From: an uncultured Sulfitobacter sp.
GTDB lineage: Bacteria; Pseudomonadota; Alphaproteobacteria; Rhodobacterales; Rhodobacteraceae
Assembly (NCBI GenBank): GCA_947492925.1
Contig: CANLOQ010000001.1
Location: 496,001-560,000, forward strand
Length of the DNA stretch: 64,000 bases
Direction: 5' to 3'
Position 1 is the stretch's first letter. Each line of letters begins with the position of its first letter. A program made the position numbers and the translations under genes. This document shows positions 43,644 through 52,973 of the stretch, in pieces. Below the pieces are notes generated by a model. The model worked only from the letters and a program-made list of their open reading frames with translations. It was not told where the DNA came from and made no database searches.

Positions 43644-45521
43644 TCAGCCAACATTGCCGAAAGAACGGTCCTTGAGGCCAGAGGCGCCGACGTAGTCGCG
43701 CAGCAGCTTGCGCACCGCAGCTTCATCGTTCGCATTTGTTGCCGTATCCAGATTGCGCAGAATACGCGCCATTTCGATCTGCGAGGGCACGGATTCCTGC
43801 GCGCGCAGGATCTTGTCATGCGGCGTCGGCAAAGCATTGTCACCGATAAGCAGTTCCTCAAAGAGCTTCTCACCGGGGCGCAGGCCAACGATTTCGATCT
43901 CAATGTCACCTTCGGGGTTCTGTTCATCGCGCACCCTCAGCCCCGAAAGCTCGATCATGCGGCGCGCCAGATCGATGATGTTCACCGCCTTGCCCATATC
44001 AAGCACGAAGACATCCCCGCCCGTCGAATAAGCACCGGCAAGCAGAACAAGACGGGCAGCTTCCGAGATGGTCATGAAGTAGCGGTTGATCTTGTCATGG
44101 GTCAGCGTGACCGGCCCGCCCGCTGCAATCTGCTTTTGAAACAGGGGAATGACGGAGCCGGATGATCCCAGCACATTGCCGAACCGGACCATTGCGTATT
44201 TCGTGCTGGCCGACCGGGTCTGCATGTCCTGCACGACCATCTCTGCCAGCCGCTTGCTGGCCCCCATGACGTTGGTGGGGCGGACGGCCTTGTCCGTAGA
44301 CACGAGAATAAACCGTTCGACCCCGGCGGCCTCTGCGGCTTCGGCAACGATCCGGGTGCCAATCACGTTGTTCACGACGCCGACGATCTCATTCGCTTCG
44401 ACCAGTGGCACATGCTTGTAGGCGGCCGCATGCAAGATAATGTCAACGCTTGTTTCCTCGATCACGCGGGTCACCGCACCCCGGTCACATACCGAGCCGA
44501 GCCGCGTCACAAGCTCAACGTCCATTTCCTCGGCCAGGCGGCGCAGTTCGGTATCCACGGTATAAAGCGCGTATTCGCTGTGATCATACATCACCAGCCG
44601 GTGTGGCTTGCAGCCTAGAATCTGACGGCAGAGTTCTGATCCGATTGACCCGCCTGCGCCGGTCACCAGAATGCTGCGCCCGGTGTAGGTGCGCGCGATT
44701 TCCGGTGTTTCCAGATTCACCATATCACGGCCCAGCAGCATGTTCGCCGTCACCGGCTGCAACGCGTAGGAAATCGTGTTGCAATCAACCAGTTCGTTGT
44801 AGGACGGCAGCGTATAAACCTCGCAGCCCAGCGCGGACAGTTCCTTGATCAGTTGGCGCCTGACCAGTTCTGACGCTGATGGCACCGCAAGGATCACACG
44901 GTGCACGCGCTTTGCTTCCACCATCTGTTCCAGCTGCTTGCGTGAGCAGACCGGAAGCCCTGACACCGTCATGTGCTGCAGGGTGGGGTTGTCATCAATA
45001 AAGGCCACCGGGCGCAGATCAAAGTCCTTGCGCAGTGATGCAAGAAGCTGCACACCGATGGATCCCGCGCCGTAGATGGCCACCGGCATGCGTGTTCCGC
45101 TTTTCTCAGACAGATAAAGCAACCATGACCGGGCGGTCATCCGTGACGACATGTGGATCATCAGGAATATCGGTCCAAAGATCAGCGGTACTGATTGCAT
45201 ACCCGGGAATGACATGAATAGACTGATGAAACCGGCCACCACCGTCAGACAGGCCGCAGCAACAGCGCCGCGGCTGATGTCCTGCACCTCAAACGCGCTC
45301 AGCTTAATCCGGTTGATGCGCAGGTAGGCAAAGAGCGGAAGCGCGCAGAGCGTCAGGACAATAAAGAGCGGCAGCGCAAGTGATAGCGGTTCAACGGGGG
45401 CCCAGTGACCAAAGCGCAGGGCAAACGCCACGTAAAGACTGATCGGCACCAGCATGCAGTCGATTGCCAGCAGAATTCGCTGTTTGACCGCGCGGGGCAA
45501 TGCGATGAGGTAGTCGTACAT
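43644..45521 (-). CDS. Membrane-bound UDP-N-acetylhexosamine 4,6-dehydratase (FlaA1/WbpM-like)
   Basis: A 625-residue protein with four N-terminal membrane helices (about 15-130), a first Rossmann domain (VAIYGAGSIGVQLLASL) and the C-terminal dehydratase domain: ILVTGAGGSIGSELCRQIL, AAAYKHVPLVEAN, VSTDKAVRPTNVMGASKR (Met replacing Tyr). It makes UDP-4-keto-6-deoxy-GlcNAc, the first step to QuiNAc, FucNAc or bacillosamine. It leads the three-gene operon and is divergent from the YjbH gene. Confidence 0.93.
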   Translation of the reverse strand: MYDYLIALPRAVKQRILLAIDCMLVPISLYVAFALRFGHWAPVEPLSLALPLFIVLTLCALPLFAYLRINRIKLSAFEVQDISRGAVAAACLTVVAGFISLFMSFPGMQSVPLIFGPIFLMIHMSSRMTARSWLLYLSEKSGTRMPVAIYGAGSIGVQLLASLRKDFDLRPVAFIDDNPTLQHMTVSGLPVCSRKQLEQMVEAKRVHRVILAVPSASELVRRQLIKELSALGCEVYTLPSYNELVDCNTISYALQPVTANMLLGRDMVNLETPEIARTYTGRSILVTGAGGSIGSELCRQILGCKPHRLVMYDHSEYALYTVDTELRRLAEEMDVELVTRLGSVCDRGAVTRVIEETSVDIILHAAAYKHVPLVEANEIVGVVNNVIGTRIVAEAAEAAGVERFILVSTDKAVRPTNVMGASKRLAEMVVQDMQTRSASTKYAMVRFGNVLGSSGSVIPLFQKQIAAGGPVTLTHDKINRYFMTISEAARLVLLAGAYSTGGDVFVLDMGKAVNIIDLARRMIELSGLRVRDEQNPEGDIEIEIVGLRPGEKLFEELLIGDNALPTPHDKILRAQESVPSQIEMARILRNLDTATNANDEAAVRKLLRDYVGASGLKDRSFGNVG

Positions 45522-45639
45522 AAATACATTTTTCCAAAACGTCTTGGGCCACGTTGCCGCGCCAAAGACACCGCAATAACTTAACGAAGATTACCACCCA
45601 AGTACAACGCGCCGTCGCAAACCCGGCGGATTCCAGAGG

Positions 45640-45664
45640 GATTCAGGCGCAAATCGCCTGAATC
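45640..45664. promoter_or_regulatory. Perfect inverted repeat in the flaA1-like/yjbH divergent region
   Basis: GATTCAGGCG (45640-45649) and CGCCTGAATC (45655-45664) are perfect 10-bp arms around 5 nt. They lie in the 382-bp gap between two divergent genes, so a terminator is less likely than an operator or a leader hairpin. The rest of the gap (45522-45903) has no gene I can support. Confidence 0.5.
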
Positions 45665-45903
45665 AGCGCATTTTGCTGGGCGGAAATCTGCCAAAGTTGC
45701 TTCAAAATGAGAGAATCACCCACGCTTTCAAGAGCTTGAGCAGCACCCCGCGCCTGCCCCGCTGTTGCATAACAAACGCATCCTTTCTAGAACGGCCAAA
45801 GGCTGGGATTTCTCTGTTCAATTCCCGGCACCGAACCCTATGCTGCCTGCCAAGCCACCCGGTGCCCCGTTTCCCGCGGCACCCTGATTGAAGATTGTGA
45901 ATT

Positions 45904-48027
45904 ATGATGCCGTCTCGGGTCAAAGGACTTTCCGCAGCTTTGTTGGTCATCGCATCCGGCGTGGGTGCGACAGGTGCTCTGGCCCAATCGACAGGGCCGT
46001 CGCTGTCGACATATGGCACCCCCGGTCTGATCGAATTGCCCACCGCGCGCAGCCTGCGTGACGGTGAACTTGCCTTCACCGCAAGTCTTGTCGGTCCTAC
46101 CCTGCGGAACACGATCACTTTCCAGATCCTGCCACGCATCTCTGGCAGCTTTCGCTATGCCCGGATCGACGGGCAGCGCTCCGATGGCAGTGCCACGTTT
46201 GACCGCAGCTTTGACATATCCTTTCAACTTCTGGATGAGGGCGATGTGCGCCCCGCCGTGGCGCTTGGGCTGCGAGATTTTCTGGGCACAGGCAGGTTCA
46301 GCGGTGAATACCTTGTTGCCACCAAATCCCTTGGGTCACGCTGGGAAGTTACAGGCGGCATCGGCTGGGGCCGTTTTGCAGGGCGCGACACATTTACCAA
46401 CCCGCTCGGCATCATCGACGAACGGTTCGAAACACGACCGACCGGATTTTCCGGCCCCGGTGGCCAGGTCGAAGCAGGAGACTGGTTTCGCGGTCCTGCG
46501 GCAATCTTTGGTGGCGTAAAGTATAAAGTCAGCGACCGCGCGACGCTTTTTGCCGAATACTCCACCGACACCTACGACCGTGAGACGCTGACAAACCAGA
46601 TTGACCTGTCATCGCCCGTGAACGTCGGGTTTGAATATCGATTCAAGAACGGTGTGGACCTTAAAGCGTTTGTTCTGGGCGGCAGCGAGATTGGGGCGCA
46701 GTTGAGCTATGTGCTGGATCCGGCAAAACGTGCGGTGCCGGGCGGGCGCGAGACAGCGCCGCGCCCCGTGGGGGCGCGCAACGCGCTGGCGGCGGCAGAC
46801 TGGAACAACTCGGCGCGCGGGGGCGGCAAAGTTGCGGTTCAGCGTGTCCTTAAATCGCGGCTGGCCGAGGACGGTCTGACGCTGCAAAGCTTTGAATTGT
46901 CTTCAACCCGCGCCACCGTGCGGCTGGAGAACACGCGCTTTGGCGCAGGAGCGCAGGCCGCCGGGCGCGCAGCCCGTGCGATGGCAACGACCCTGCCACC
47001 GGATGTAGAGGAATTTACCGTTGTTTTGCAGGAGAACGGTGTGCCGGTAAGCAGCATCGTCACAAAGCGTTCCGATCTGGAGACGTTCCAGTATGCGGCA
47101 AACGGCGCGGCGCAATCGCTGGCGCGGGCCAGCATTCAGGATGCGGCAGGCGCTGGCCGAGGCGGTGAATTGCCCGGTGCCTATCCCGTGTTTGACTACG
47201 GACTTTCGCCCTATGTCGCCTTTTCCTTCTTTGACCCGGACAGCCCGGTGCGGGCCGATGTCGGTGCGCAATTCAAGGCATCCTTCCGCCCTGCCCCTGG
47301 CCTGACCTTTGCCGGGCAATTCCGCTATCCGTTCTTTGGCAACATTGAGGATTCCGAGCGCGTGACGGATTCGCGTATTGAACCGGTGCGCACAAATGCG
47401 GTGCGCTATGCACAGGAATCCGAGCTTGAGATCAACAAGCTGACGGCGGAATACCAGTTCCGCCCCGGCAAGGACCTGTTCGGCCGGGTGACGGCCGGTT
47501 ATCTTGAGCGGATGTTCGGTGGCGTTTCCGCCGAACTCCTGTGGTATCCCGTGGGCAGCCGCCTCGCTATCGGTGCGGAGGTCAACTATGCCAAGCAGCG
47601 TGATTTCGACATGCTCTTTGGGTTTCAGGATTATGATGTCGTCACAGGTCACGCCTCTGTCTACTATGACTTTGGAAATGGTTTTCTTGGACAGGTCGAT
47701 GCGGGCCGTTATCTGGCCGGAGACTGGGGCGCGACCGTGTCACTTGACCGCGAATTCAACAACGGGTTCCGGGTTGGCGGCTTCTTCACACTCACGGATG
47801 TGTCGGCAGACGACTTTGGCGAAGGATCGTTCGACAAGGGCATCCGCTTTGAAGTGCCGCTTAGCTTCCTGACCGGCAAACCCAGCAAAACTGTGCTAAA
47901 ACAGACAATCCGCCCGGTACAGCGGGACGGCGGCGCGCGTCTGAATGTGGACAATCGCCTGCACCGTCAGGTGCGTGACCTGCGCGGTATCGAATTGCGC
48001 GAAGGATGGGGACGGTATCTGCGATGA
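45904..48027 (+). CDS. YjbH-domain exopolysaccharide outer-membrane protein
   Basis: A 707-residue secreted protein with signal peptide (LSAALLVIASGVGATGALAQ). STYGTPGLIELPTARSLRDGEL is the YjbH family start, followed by many amphipathic beta strands ending in aromatic residues, as expected of an outer-membrane barrel. YjbH is thought to act in export of a polysaccharide. The stop overlaps the start of the YjbF-like lipoprotein gene (ATGA). In E. coli the operon is yjbEFGH; here E and G were not found. Confidence 0.88.
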   Translation: MMPSRVKGLSAALLVIASGVGATGALAQSTGPSLSTYGTPGLIELPTARSLRDGELAFTASLVGPTLRNTITFQILPRISGSFRYARIDGQRSDGSATFDRSFDISFQLLDEGDVRPAVALGLRDFLGTGRFSGEYLVATKSLGSRWEVTGGIGWGRFAGRDTFTNPLGIIDERFETRPTGFSGPGGQVEAGDWFRGPAAIFGGVKYKVSDRATLFAEYSTDTYDRETLTNQIDLSSPVNVGFEYRFKNGVDLKAFVLGGSEIGAQLSYVLDPAKRAVPGGRETAPRPVGARNALAAADWNNSARGGGKVAVQRVLKSRLAEDGLTLQSFELSSTRATVRLENTRFGAGAQAAGRAARAMATTLPPDVEEFTVVLQENGVPVSSIVTKRSDLETFQYAANGAAQSLARASIQDAAGAGRGGELPGAYPVFDYGLSPYVAFSFFDPDSPVRADVGAQFKASFRPAPGLTFAGQFRYPFFGNIEDSERVTDSRIEPVRTNAVRYAQESELEINKLTAEYQFRPGKDLFGRVTAGYLERMFGGVSAELLWYPVGSRLAIGAEVNYAKQRDFDMLFGFQDYDVVTGHASVYYDFGNGFLGQVDAGRYLAGDWGATVSLDREFNNGFRVGGFFTLTDVSADDFGEGSFDKGIRFEVPLSFLTGKPSKTVLKQTIRPVQRDGGARLNVDNRLHRQVRDLRGIELREGWGRYLR

Positions 48028-48677
48028 AATGGCACTTTGGGATATTGTCCGCTCTGGCCCTGTCGCTTGCGGCCTGTAGCGATGCGCAACTGCAGGAACG
48101 CGCGCTGGGTGTGCTTCTGGATGAACCTTCAACCAGTACCGGTGCCGGACCATTTCCGCGTTTTAAGCCGCTGCTGGCGGCCAAGCGGGGGCCTGCGCTG
48201 GATGTTTCCATCGAAAAGCTGGAATTGCGTGGCGGCTTTCTGCGTGAGAGCAAAAACGGCACCATCGAAAGCTGGCTTGGCACAGACGGTGTAGCCCTGA
48301 TTTTTGATCGCGGTGTGTTGCATGGCACCCGCGGTGTCGGCGCTGGCATGCTGGCATCGAATGTTGCCGCCTCTGCCAATGCGATCCTTACAGGGCGCAG
48401 CCAGCAGGTGCAGCGGGTGCACACATTCCTGACCGGAAATGACATTGCCGAACCCCGGACCTACACCTGCACTATTGAAAATCAGGGAACGGAAACGATC
48501 ACACTGGACATCGGGGCAACCGCAACCCGTCGGATGGTGGAACGGTGCAGCGGTGCAGACCAGAGCTTTACCAACACCTATTGGGTGTCAAACGCACGCG
48601 GCGGCATTGTCAAATCCCGCCAGTGGAGCGGTGAGTTTCTTGGTATGCTGTCGATCCAGACGGTCTACAACTTCTGA
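48024..48677 (+). CDS. YjbF-family lipoprotein (GfcB-like)
   Basis: A 217-residue lipoprotein: signal peptide with lipobox LAAC, then a beta-rich domain with SWLGTDGVALIFDRGVLHGTRGVG, the hallmark of YjbF/GfcB, and RTYTCTIENQG. Together with YjbH it belongs to a group 4-type capsule/exopolysaccharide export system. ATG 48024 overlaps the YjbH stop by 4 bp; an upstream GTG-type start would lie within yjbH. Convergent with the UDP-sugar dehydrogenase gene. Confidence 0.88.
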   Translation: MKWHFGILSALALSLAACSDAQLQERALGVLLDEPSTSTGAGPFPRFKPLLAAKRGPALDVSIEKLELRGGFLRESKNGTIESWLGTDGVALIFDRGVLHGTRGVGAGMLASNVAASANAILTGRSQQVQRVHTFLTGNDIAEPRTYTCTIENQGTETITLDIGATATRRMVERCSGADQSFTNTYWVSNARGGIVKSRQWSGEFLGMLSIQTVYNF

Positions 48678-48691
48678 TCCTGAAGCTTCTG

Positions 48692-50035
48692 TCAGGCTTT
48701 GGTCACCCGGTCCATCGACAGCCCGCGTGACGCTATCGCGTTACGGGTGTCGATAATGGGTGCTTCAAGTTCAATCAGCGCGGGGTAGTCGATGCTGTCG
48801 TGATCCGTCGCAATCACGACGATGTCAAAGCTTTCGCGCGTGAGGGTGCCCGGGTCCAACGCCGTGCGCCCTGTGAACATGCCGTATTCCCGCATCGGGG
48901 GGATCTGCGGCACATGCGGATCAATGAAGTCAACCGTCGCGCCCGCGTCTTCGAACAGTTGCATCAGGCGCATCGCAGGGCTTTCGCGCATGTCGGACAC
49001 GTTTTTCTTGTATGCGACCCCCACCAGCAACAGACGCGCACCATTCAAACCTTTGCCGGTGGCATGGTCCAGCACTTCCCGGGTTCGGTGCACAATATGA
49101 TGCGGCATGTTCGTGTTGATCTCCCCGGCCAGTTCGATGAACCGGGTGGGCACATCATATTGGCGGGCGCGCCACGTCAGATAATAAGGATCAATCGGAA
49201 TGCAGTGACCGCCCAGCCCCGGGCCGGGGTAGAACGGCATATAGCCGAAAGGCTTGGTAGCCGCACCTTCGATGACTTCCCAGACATCAATGCCCATTTC
49301 GTCGTAGATCAGCTTGAGCTCGTTCACGAGCGCGATATTCACAGAACGAAAAATGTTTTCGGTGATTTTGACCGCCTCTGCGATGGTCGGAGACGGCACG
49401 GAAACGATGGTTTCTACAACGGCACCATAGAACGCCTCCATCAACTTTTGCGCCCGGGCGCCGTCCCCCGCAATCACTTTTGGGATCGTTTTGGTCCGAT
49501 AGGACGCATTGCCCGGATCTTCGCGCTCAGGCGAATAGCCGACAAAGATGTCTTGGCCCATTGCAAGGCCGCTTTCCGCCAGCAGAGGTTTGAGCACCTC
49601 TTGCGTGGTACCCGGCCAAGTGGTCGATTCCAGCACAACAAGGGTCTGGGGCGAAATGTGACGTGCGACCTGAACCGTGGTGGTTTCTACGAAAGACAGA
49701 TCGGGTTCGCGGTGAGCGTTCAAGGGGGTTGGCACACAGATCACGACCACATCGCAGTCCGCAATGCGGGTGAAATCCGTTGTCCAGCTACAGCGGTCTG
49801 CGGTGGCCGCCAGTTCGTCGGTCGACACCGCCTCAATATAGCTTTCCCCTGCATTAAGGCGCTTCATCTTGGTTTCGTCGATGTCAAAACCAATCACCGC
49901 GTAGCCAGCGCTGGCCGCCGTGATCGCAAGCGGAAGGCCCACGTACCCCAAACCAATCACCCCGACGGTCGCGCTTCGGTCTTCAAGCTGTTCGAGAATA
50001 TCCACCAATGGCCCCTTTGCCTGTCGCTGCGCCAT
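48692..50035 (-). CDS. UDP-N-acetyl-sugar 6-dehydrogenase (WbpA/WecC-like)
   Basis: A 447-residue NAD-dependent four-electron dehydrogenase that converts a UDP-N-acetylhexosamine to its uronic acid. Motifs: VGVIGLGYVGLPLAI, VPTPLNAHREPD, LESTTWPGTT, KITENIFRSVNIALVNEL and the catalytic-Cys segment PGPGLGGHCIPIDPYYL, plus VAYKKNVSDMRESPA. GlcNAc (WbpA type) is more likely than ManNAc, but this cannot be settled by eye. ATG 50035 was chosen; a GTG directly before it is possible. It is alone at the edge of the glycan region, divergent from hemF. Confidence 0.88.
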   Translation of the reverse strand: MAQRQAKGPLVDILEQLEDRSATVGVIGLGYVGLPLAITAASAGYAVIGFDIDETKMKRLNAGESYIEAVSTDELAATADRCSWTTDFTRIADCDVVVICVPTPLNAHREPDLSFVETTTVQVARHISPQTLVVLESTTWPGTTQEVLKPLLAESGLAMGQDIFVGYSPEREDPGNASYRTKTIPKVIAGDGARAQKLMEAFYGAVVETIVSVPSPTIAEAVKITENIFRSVNIALVNELKLIYDEMGIDVWEVIEGAATKPFGYMPFYPGPGLGGHCIPIDPYYLTWRARQYDVPTRFIELAGEINTNMPHHIVHRTREVLDHATGKGLNGARLLLVGVAYKKNVSDMRESPAMRLMQLFEDAGATVDFIDPHVPQIPPMREYGMFTGRTALDPGTLTRESFDIVVIATDHDSIDYPALIELEAPIIDTRNAIASRGLSMDRVTKA

Positions 50036-50117
50036 CACCCCGGAATGAGCTTAGTGGGCGCTGGGAATCTCATAGGCCCGGCAGCGGAGTGAGGCAAGGA
50101 CCGGCCACGGCTGGAAT

Positions 50118-50135
50118 TGTCACTTTTAATTGACA
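50118..50135. promoter_or_regulatory. PpsR/CrtJ-type palindrome (TGT-N12-ACA) upstream of hemF
   Basis: TGTCA (50118-50122) and TGACA (50131-50135) form an inverted repeat that fits the TGT-N12-ACA consensus of PpsR/CrtJ, the redox- and light-dependent repressor of bacteriochlorophyll and heme genes in purple bacteria. It ends 48 bp before the hemF start. A related FNR-type dyad cannot be excluded. Confidence 0.4.
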
Positions 50136-50183
50136 CATCCGCAGTCTAAAACCGCAGGTGTAGCACCAAGAGACAAAGCCGCA

Positions 50184-51065
50184 ATGACCGACACCTTCGA
50201 GACCGAGAAACAGCAAGCCTCCAATTGGTTCAGGCAGTTGCGCGATGACATCGTCAGCGCGTTTCATGCCTTGGAAGACCGTCACGCGGGTGCGGGCGAT
50301 GCGGGCCGGGTCGAAGTGCGCAAGACTTCACGCACCTCTGATGATGGATCAGACGCAGGCGGAGGTGAGATGAGCGTGATGCGTGGCGGGCGCGTTTTTG
50401 AGAAAGTGGGCGTCAACATCTCGACCGTGTACGGCACCCTGGGCGAACGGGCACAGGCCGCAATGGCCGCGCGCAAGGGCATTCCGGGAATGCAGGACGA
50501 TCCGCGTTTCTGGGCCTCGGGTATCTCGCTTGTTGCGCATATGCAAAACCCCCATGCGCCTGCGGTCCACATGAACACCCGCATGTTCTGGACCCCGCAT
50601 GCTTGGTGGTTCGGTGGCGGTGCAGATCTGAACCCCTGTATCGAATACGACGAAGACACGGCACATTTCCACGGCGAGATGAAGGCCGCCTGCGATCCGC
50701 ATGAAGCTGGTCTTTACGATGAGCTGAAGGCATGGGCGGACACATATTTTTACATCCCCCACCGCAAACGCGCGCGTGGTGTGGGCGGCATTTTCTACGA
50801 TGACCGCAATACCGGCGACTGGGCTGCCGATTTTCAACTGACCAAGGACGTTGGCGCGGCGTTCCTGCCTGCCTTTGTACCGCTGGTCGACAAACGGCGC
50901 GACACTGCGTGGGATGACGCGGACAAGGAAACTCAGCTGCGCCATCGCGGGCTCTATGCTGAGTATAATCTGGTCTATGACCGGGGCACAAAGTTTGGGC
51001 TGGAAACCGGGCACGACCCGGAAGCCGTGTTGATGAGCCTGCCGCCCGTGGCAAAATGGTACTGA
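50184..51065 (+). CDS. hemF: Oxygen-dependent coproporphyrinogen III oxidase HemF
   Basis: HemF converts coproporphyrinogen III to protoporphyrinogen IX with O2 in heme (and bacteriochlorophyll) synthesis. The 293-residue product has GGGEMSVMRGGRVFEKVGVN-type start, AVHMNTRMF, FGGGADLNPCIEYDEDTAHFH, YFYIPHRKRARGVGGIFYDD and the C-terminal RGLYAEYNLVYDRGTKFGLETGHDPEAVLMSLPP. ATG 50184 has AGAGA about 9 nt upstream. The PpsR-like site upstream hints at control by light and oxygen. Confidence 0.96.
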   Translation: MTDTFETEKQQASNWFRQLRDDIVSAFHALEDRHAGAGDAGRVEVRKTSRTSDDGSDAGGGEMSVMRGGRVFEKVGVNISTVYGTLGERAQAAMAARKGIPGMQDDPRFWASGISLVAHMQNPHAPAVHMNTRMFWTPHAWWFGGGADLNPCIEYDEDTAHFHGEMKAACDPHEAGLYDELKAWADTYFYIPHRKRARGVGGIFYDDRNTGDWAADFQLTKDVGAAFLPAFVPLVDKRRDTAWDDADKETQLRHRGLYAEYNLVYDRGTKFGLETGHDPEAVLMSLPPVAKWY

Positions 51066-51107
51066 CCCGGTTTAGCGTGCAATTGTGATCCAGCTGTCAG
51101 GGCGCGG

Positions 51108-52421
51108 CTACATCTGACTGGGCAGGTAGAGCGCCAGCGCCGGGACTGCCAGCAGCAGGGCCAGCCGCAAGATATCGACAATCCAGAAAGGTGTGACGCC
51201 CCGGAAGATCGTCCCGGTTTTCACATCCCCGACGACCCCCTTCAGCACAAAAACATTCAGACCCACAGGCGGCGTGATCAAGCTGATTTCGGTGACAACA
51301 ACCACGATGATGCCAAACCAGATCGGATCGTAGCCCAGCCCGGTCACAAGCGGAAAAAAGATCGGAACCGTGAGCAGCAGCATCGACAGGCTTTCAAAGA
51401 TACAGCCCAGCGCGATGTAGATCAGCAGGATGCATGCCATGACCTGCCAAGGCTTCAGATCGTAGGCCGTTACCAAATCGCTCAGCGCGCCGGGCAGGCC
51501 CGCAACATTAACGAAATTTGAGAATATCCAAGCGCCGATCAGCACAGCAAAGAGGCTCGCCGCTGTCATTGCGGTTTCCTGCAGCACTTCCAACGTGTCG
51601 CGCAAGCTGAGCCGTCGCCGAGCAAGCGCGATCAGGAAGGCCCCCATCGCGCCCATGCCGGCGGCTTCGGTCGGGGAAAAGCTCAGGTTCAGGGGTGCGA
51701 AATCAAAAAGGCCATAAAGACCGCCAATGACCAGAAAAAACAGAAGCAGAACGGCCCACACGTCGCGCAGCGCAGAGATGCGGCCCACACGTGATGTTCT
51801 TGGCCCCGCAGGCCCGGCATCAGGACGACGCCAGACGACGTAGCGCACCGCAACCAGATACAGCAGAATGCCCATCGCACCGGGGACAATGCCCGCCACG
51901 AACAGCTTGCCGATAGAGGTTTCTGTCAGCAAGCCGTAAATCACAAGGATCACAGAAGGCGGAATGAGGATGCCCAGCGTTCCGCCCGCTGCGATGGACG
52001 CTGTGGACAGTTCATCAGAATAGCCGAAGCGGCGCATTTCAGGCATTGCCACCTTGGCCATCGTGGCCGCCGTTGCCAGTGATGACCCCGAAATTGCAGC
52101 GAACCCGCCACAGGCGACGATGGTTGCCATCGCCAACCCCCCGCGCAGATGGCCCAGAAAGGCGTTGGACGCGGCATATAGCTCGCGGCTGATGCCACCC
52201 TTGTTCACGAAAAGACCCATCAGGATGAAAAGCGGAACGACGGACAGCCCGTAGTCTTGCGAGGTATCAATGATCAGACGCGCCACCATTGAAATCGACG
52301 CACGAAAGTTCGTCTCAAACATGAAGCCGACCATGCCGACAAAGCCCATCGCAAAGGCAATCGGAATGCGCAAAAGGACAAGGACCAGAACGGCGGCAAA
52401 GCCCAGTAGACTTTCGGTCAT
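51108..52421 (-). CDS. TRAP transporter large permease (DctM)
   Basis: A 437-residue inner-membrane permease with about twelve hydrophobic segments, typical of DctM. RIPIAFAMGFVG, SGSSLATAATMAKVAMPEM, the proline loop GGTLGILIPPSVILVIYG and a C-terminal TPPVGLNVFVLKGV are characteristic. It moves a carboxylic-acid solute with the Na+ gradient together with DctQ and DctP. ATG 52421 lies just after the DctQ stop; an upstream GTG-type extension is not supported. Last gene of the TRAP operon. Confidence 0.93.
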   Translation of the reverse strand: MTESLLGFAAVLVLVLLRIPIAFAMGFVGMVGFMFETNFRASISMVARLIIDTSQDYGLSVVPLFILMGLFVNKGGISRELYAASNAFLGHLRGGLAMATIVACGGFAAISGSSLATAATMAKVAMPEMRRFGYSDELSTASIAAGGTLGILIPPSVILVIYGLLTETSIGKLFVAGIVPGAMGILLYLVAVRYVVWRRPDAGPAGPRTSRVGRISALRDVWAVLLLFFLVIGGLYGLFDFAPLNLSFSPTEAAGMGAMGAFLIALARRRLSLRDTLEVLQETAMTAASLFAVLIGAWIFSNFVNVAGLPGALSDLVTAYDLKPWQVMACILLIYIALGCIFESLSMLLLTVPIFFPLVTGLGYDPIWFGIIVVVVTEISLITPPVGLNVFVLKGVVGDVKTGTIFRGVTPFWIVDILRLALLLAVPALALYLPSQM

Positions 52422-52422
52422 C

Positions 52423-52914
52423 TCAGTTTGTCCTGACGCGGTGAGGGGCAAATACAAACGCCAACCCGCGCAGGATCAGCGCGGCGGCAGTGATCGCGGT
52501 CATGGCTCCGATGAACCATCCGATATAATGCAGCGACAGGCCCAGATATTCCATGACATCCCCATAAGACCTGCTGCGTTCTGCCAGATCAAAGACGCGC
52601 AGTGCAGGCCAGATCAGGATAATGCCGCAAAAGAGGTTGGCCAGCGCATCGCGCCAGCGCGCCAGCCCCCAGCGCGCAAAGGGGCTGTCCAGCAGATCGA
52701 CGCTGATATGCCCGCCGCGCCCCGAAAGCGTGGGCAACACGGAAAAGACCATAATCGCCATCAGGAGACGCGTCAGATCAGCTGCCACTTCGATTGGTGC
52801 GTTAAAGACAGAGCGCAGAACCACGTCGGCAAAGGTCAGGACCATCAGCACAAACAAGGCAAAGGCGGCCAGAATGCCCGGCAGCCAAGCGAAGGAGGAG
52901 AGGATACGCGACAT
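52423..52914 (-). CDS. TRAP transporter small permease (DctQ)
   Basis: A 163-residue protein with four membrane segments (LPGILAAFALFVLMVLTFADVVLR, ADLTRLLMAIMVFSVLPTL, LFCGIILIWPALRVF, YIGWFIGAMTAITAAALIL), the size and topology of DctQ. It accompanies DctM. ATG 52914 was chosen; an in-frame ATG at 52947 would add eleven polar residues, which is also possible. Confidence 0.88.
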   Translation of the reverse strand: MSRILSSFAWLPGILAAFALFVLMVLTFADVVLRSVFNAPIEVAADLTRLLMAIMVFSVLPTLSGRGGHISVDLLDSPFARWGLARWRDALANLFCGIILIWPALRVFDLAERSRSYGDVMEYLGLSLHYIGWFIGAMTAITAAALILRGLAFVFAPHRVRTN

Positions 52915-52973
52915 AGCGGCTGTGTTTGTTCTGTCGGGGCGGTCCATCTTCTGGAGCTGCCCCGACTGTTGTC

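Noticed and set aside
48800-50092. A 430-codon plus-strand frame opposite the UDP-sugar dehydrogenase
   Set aside because: Shadow of a conserved gene, no motifs, unusual residue composition.
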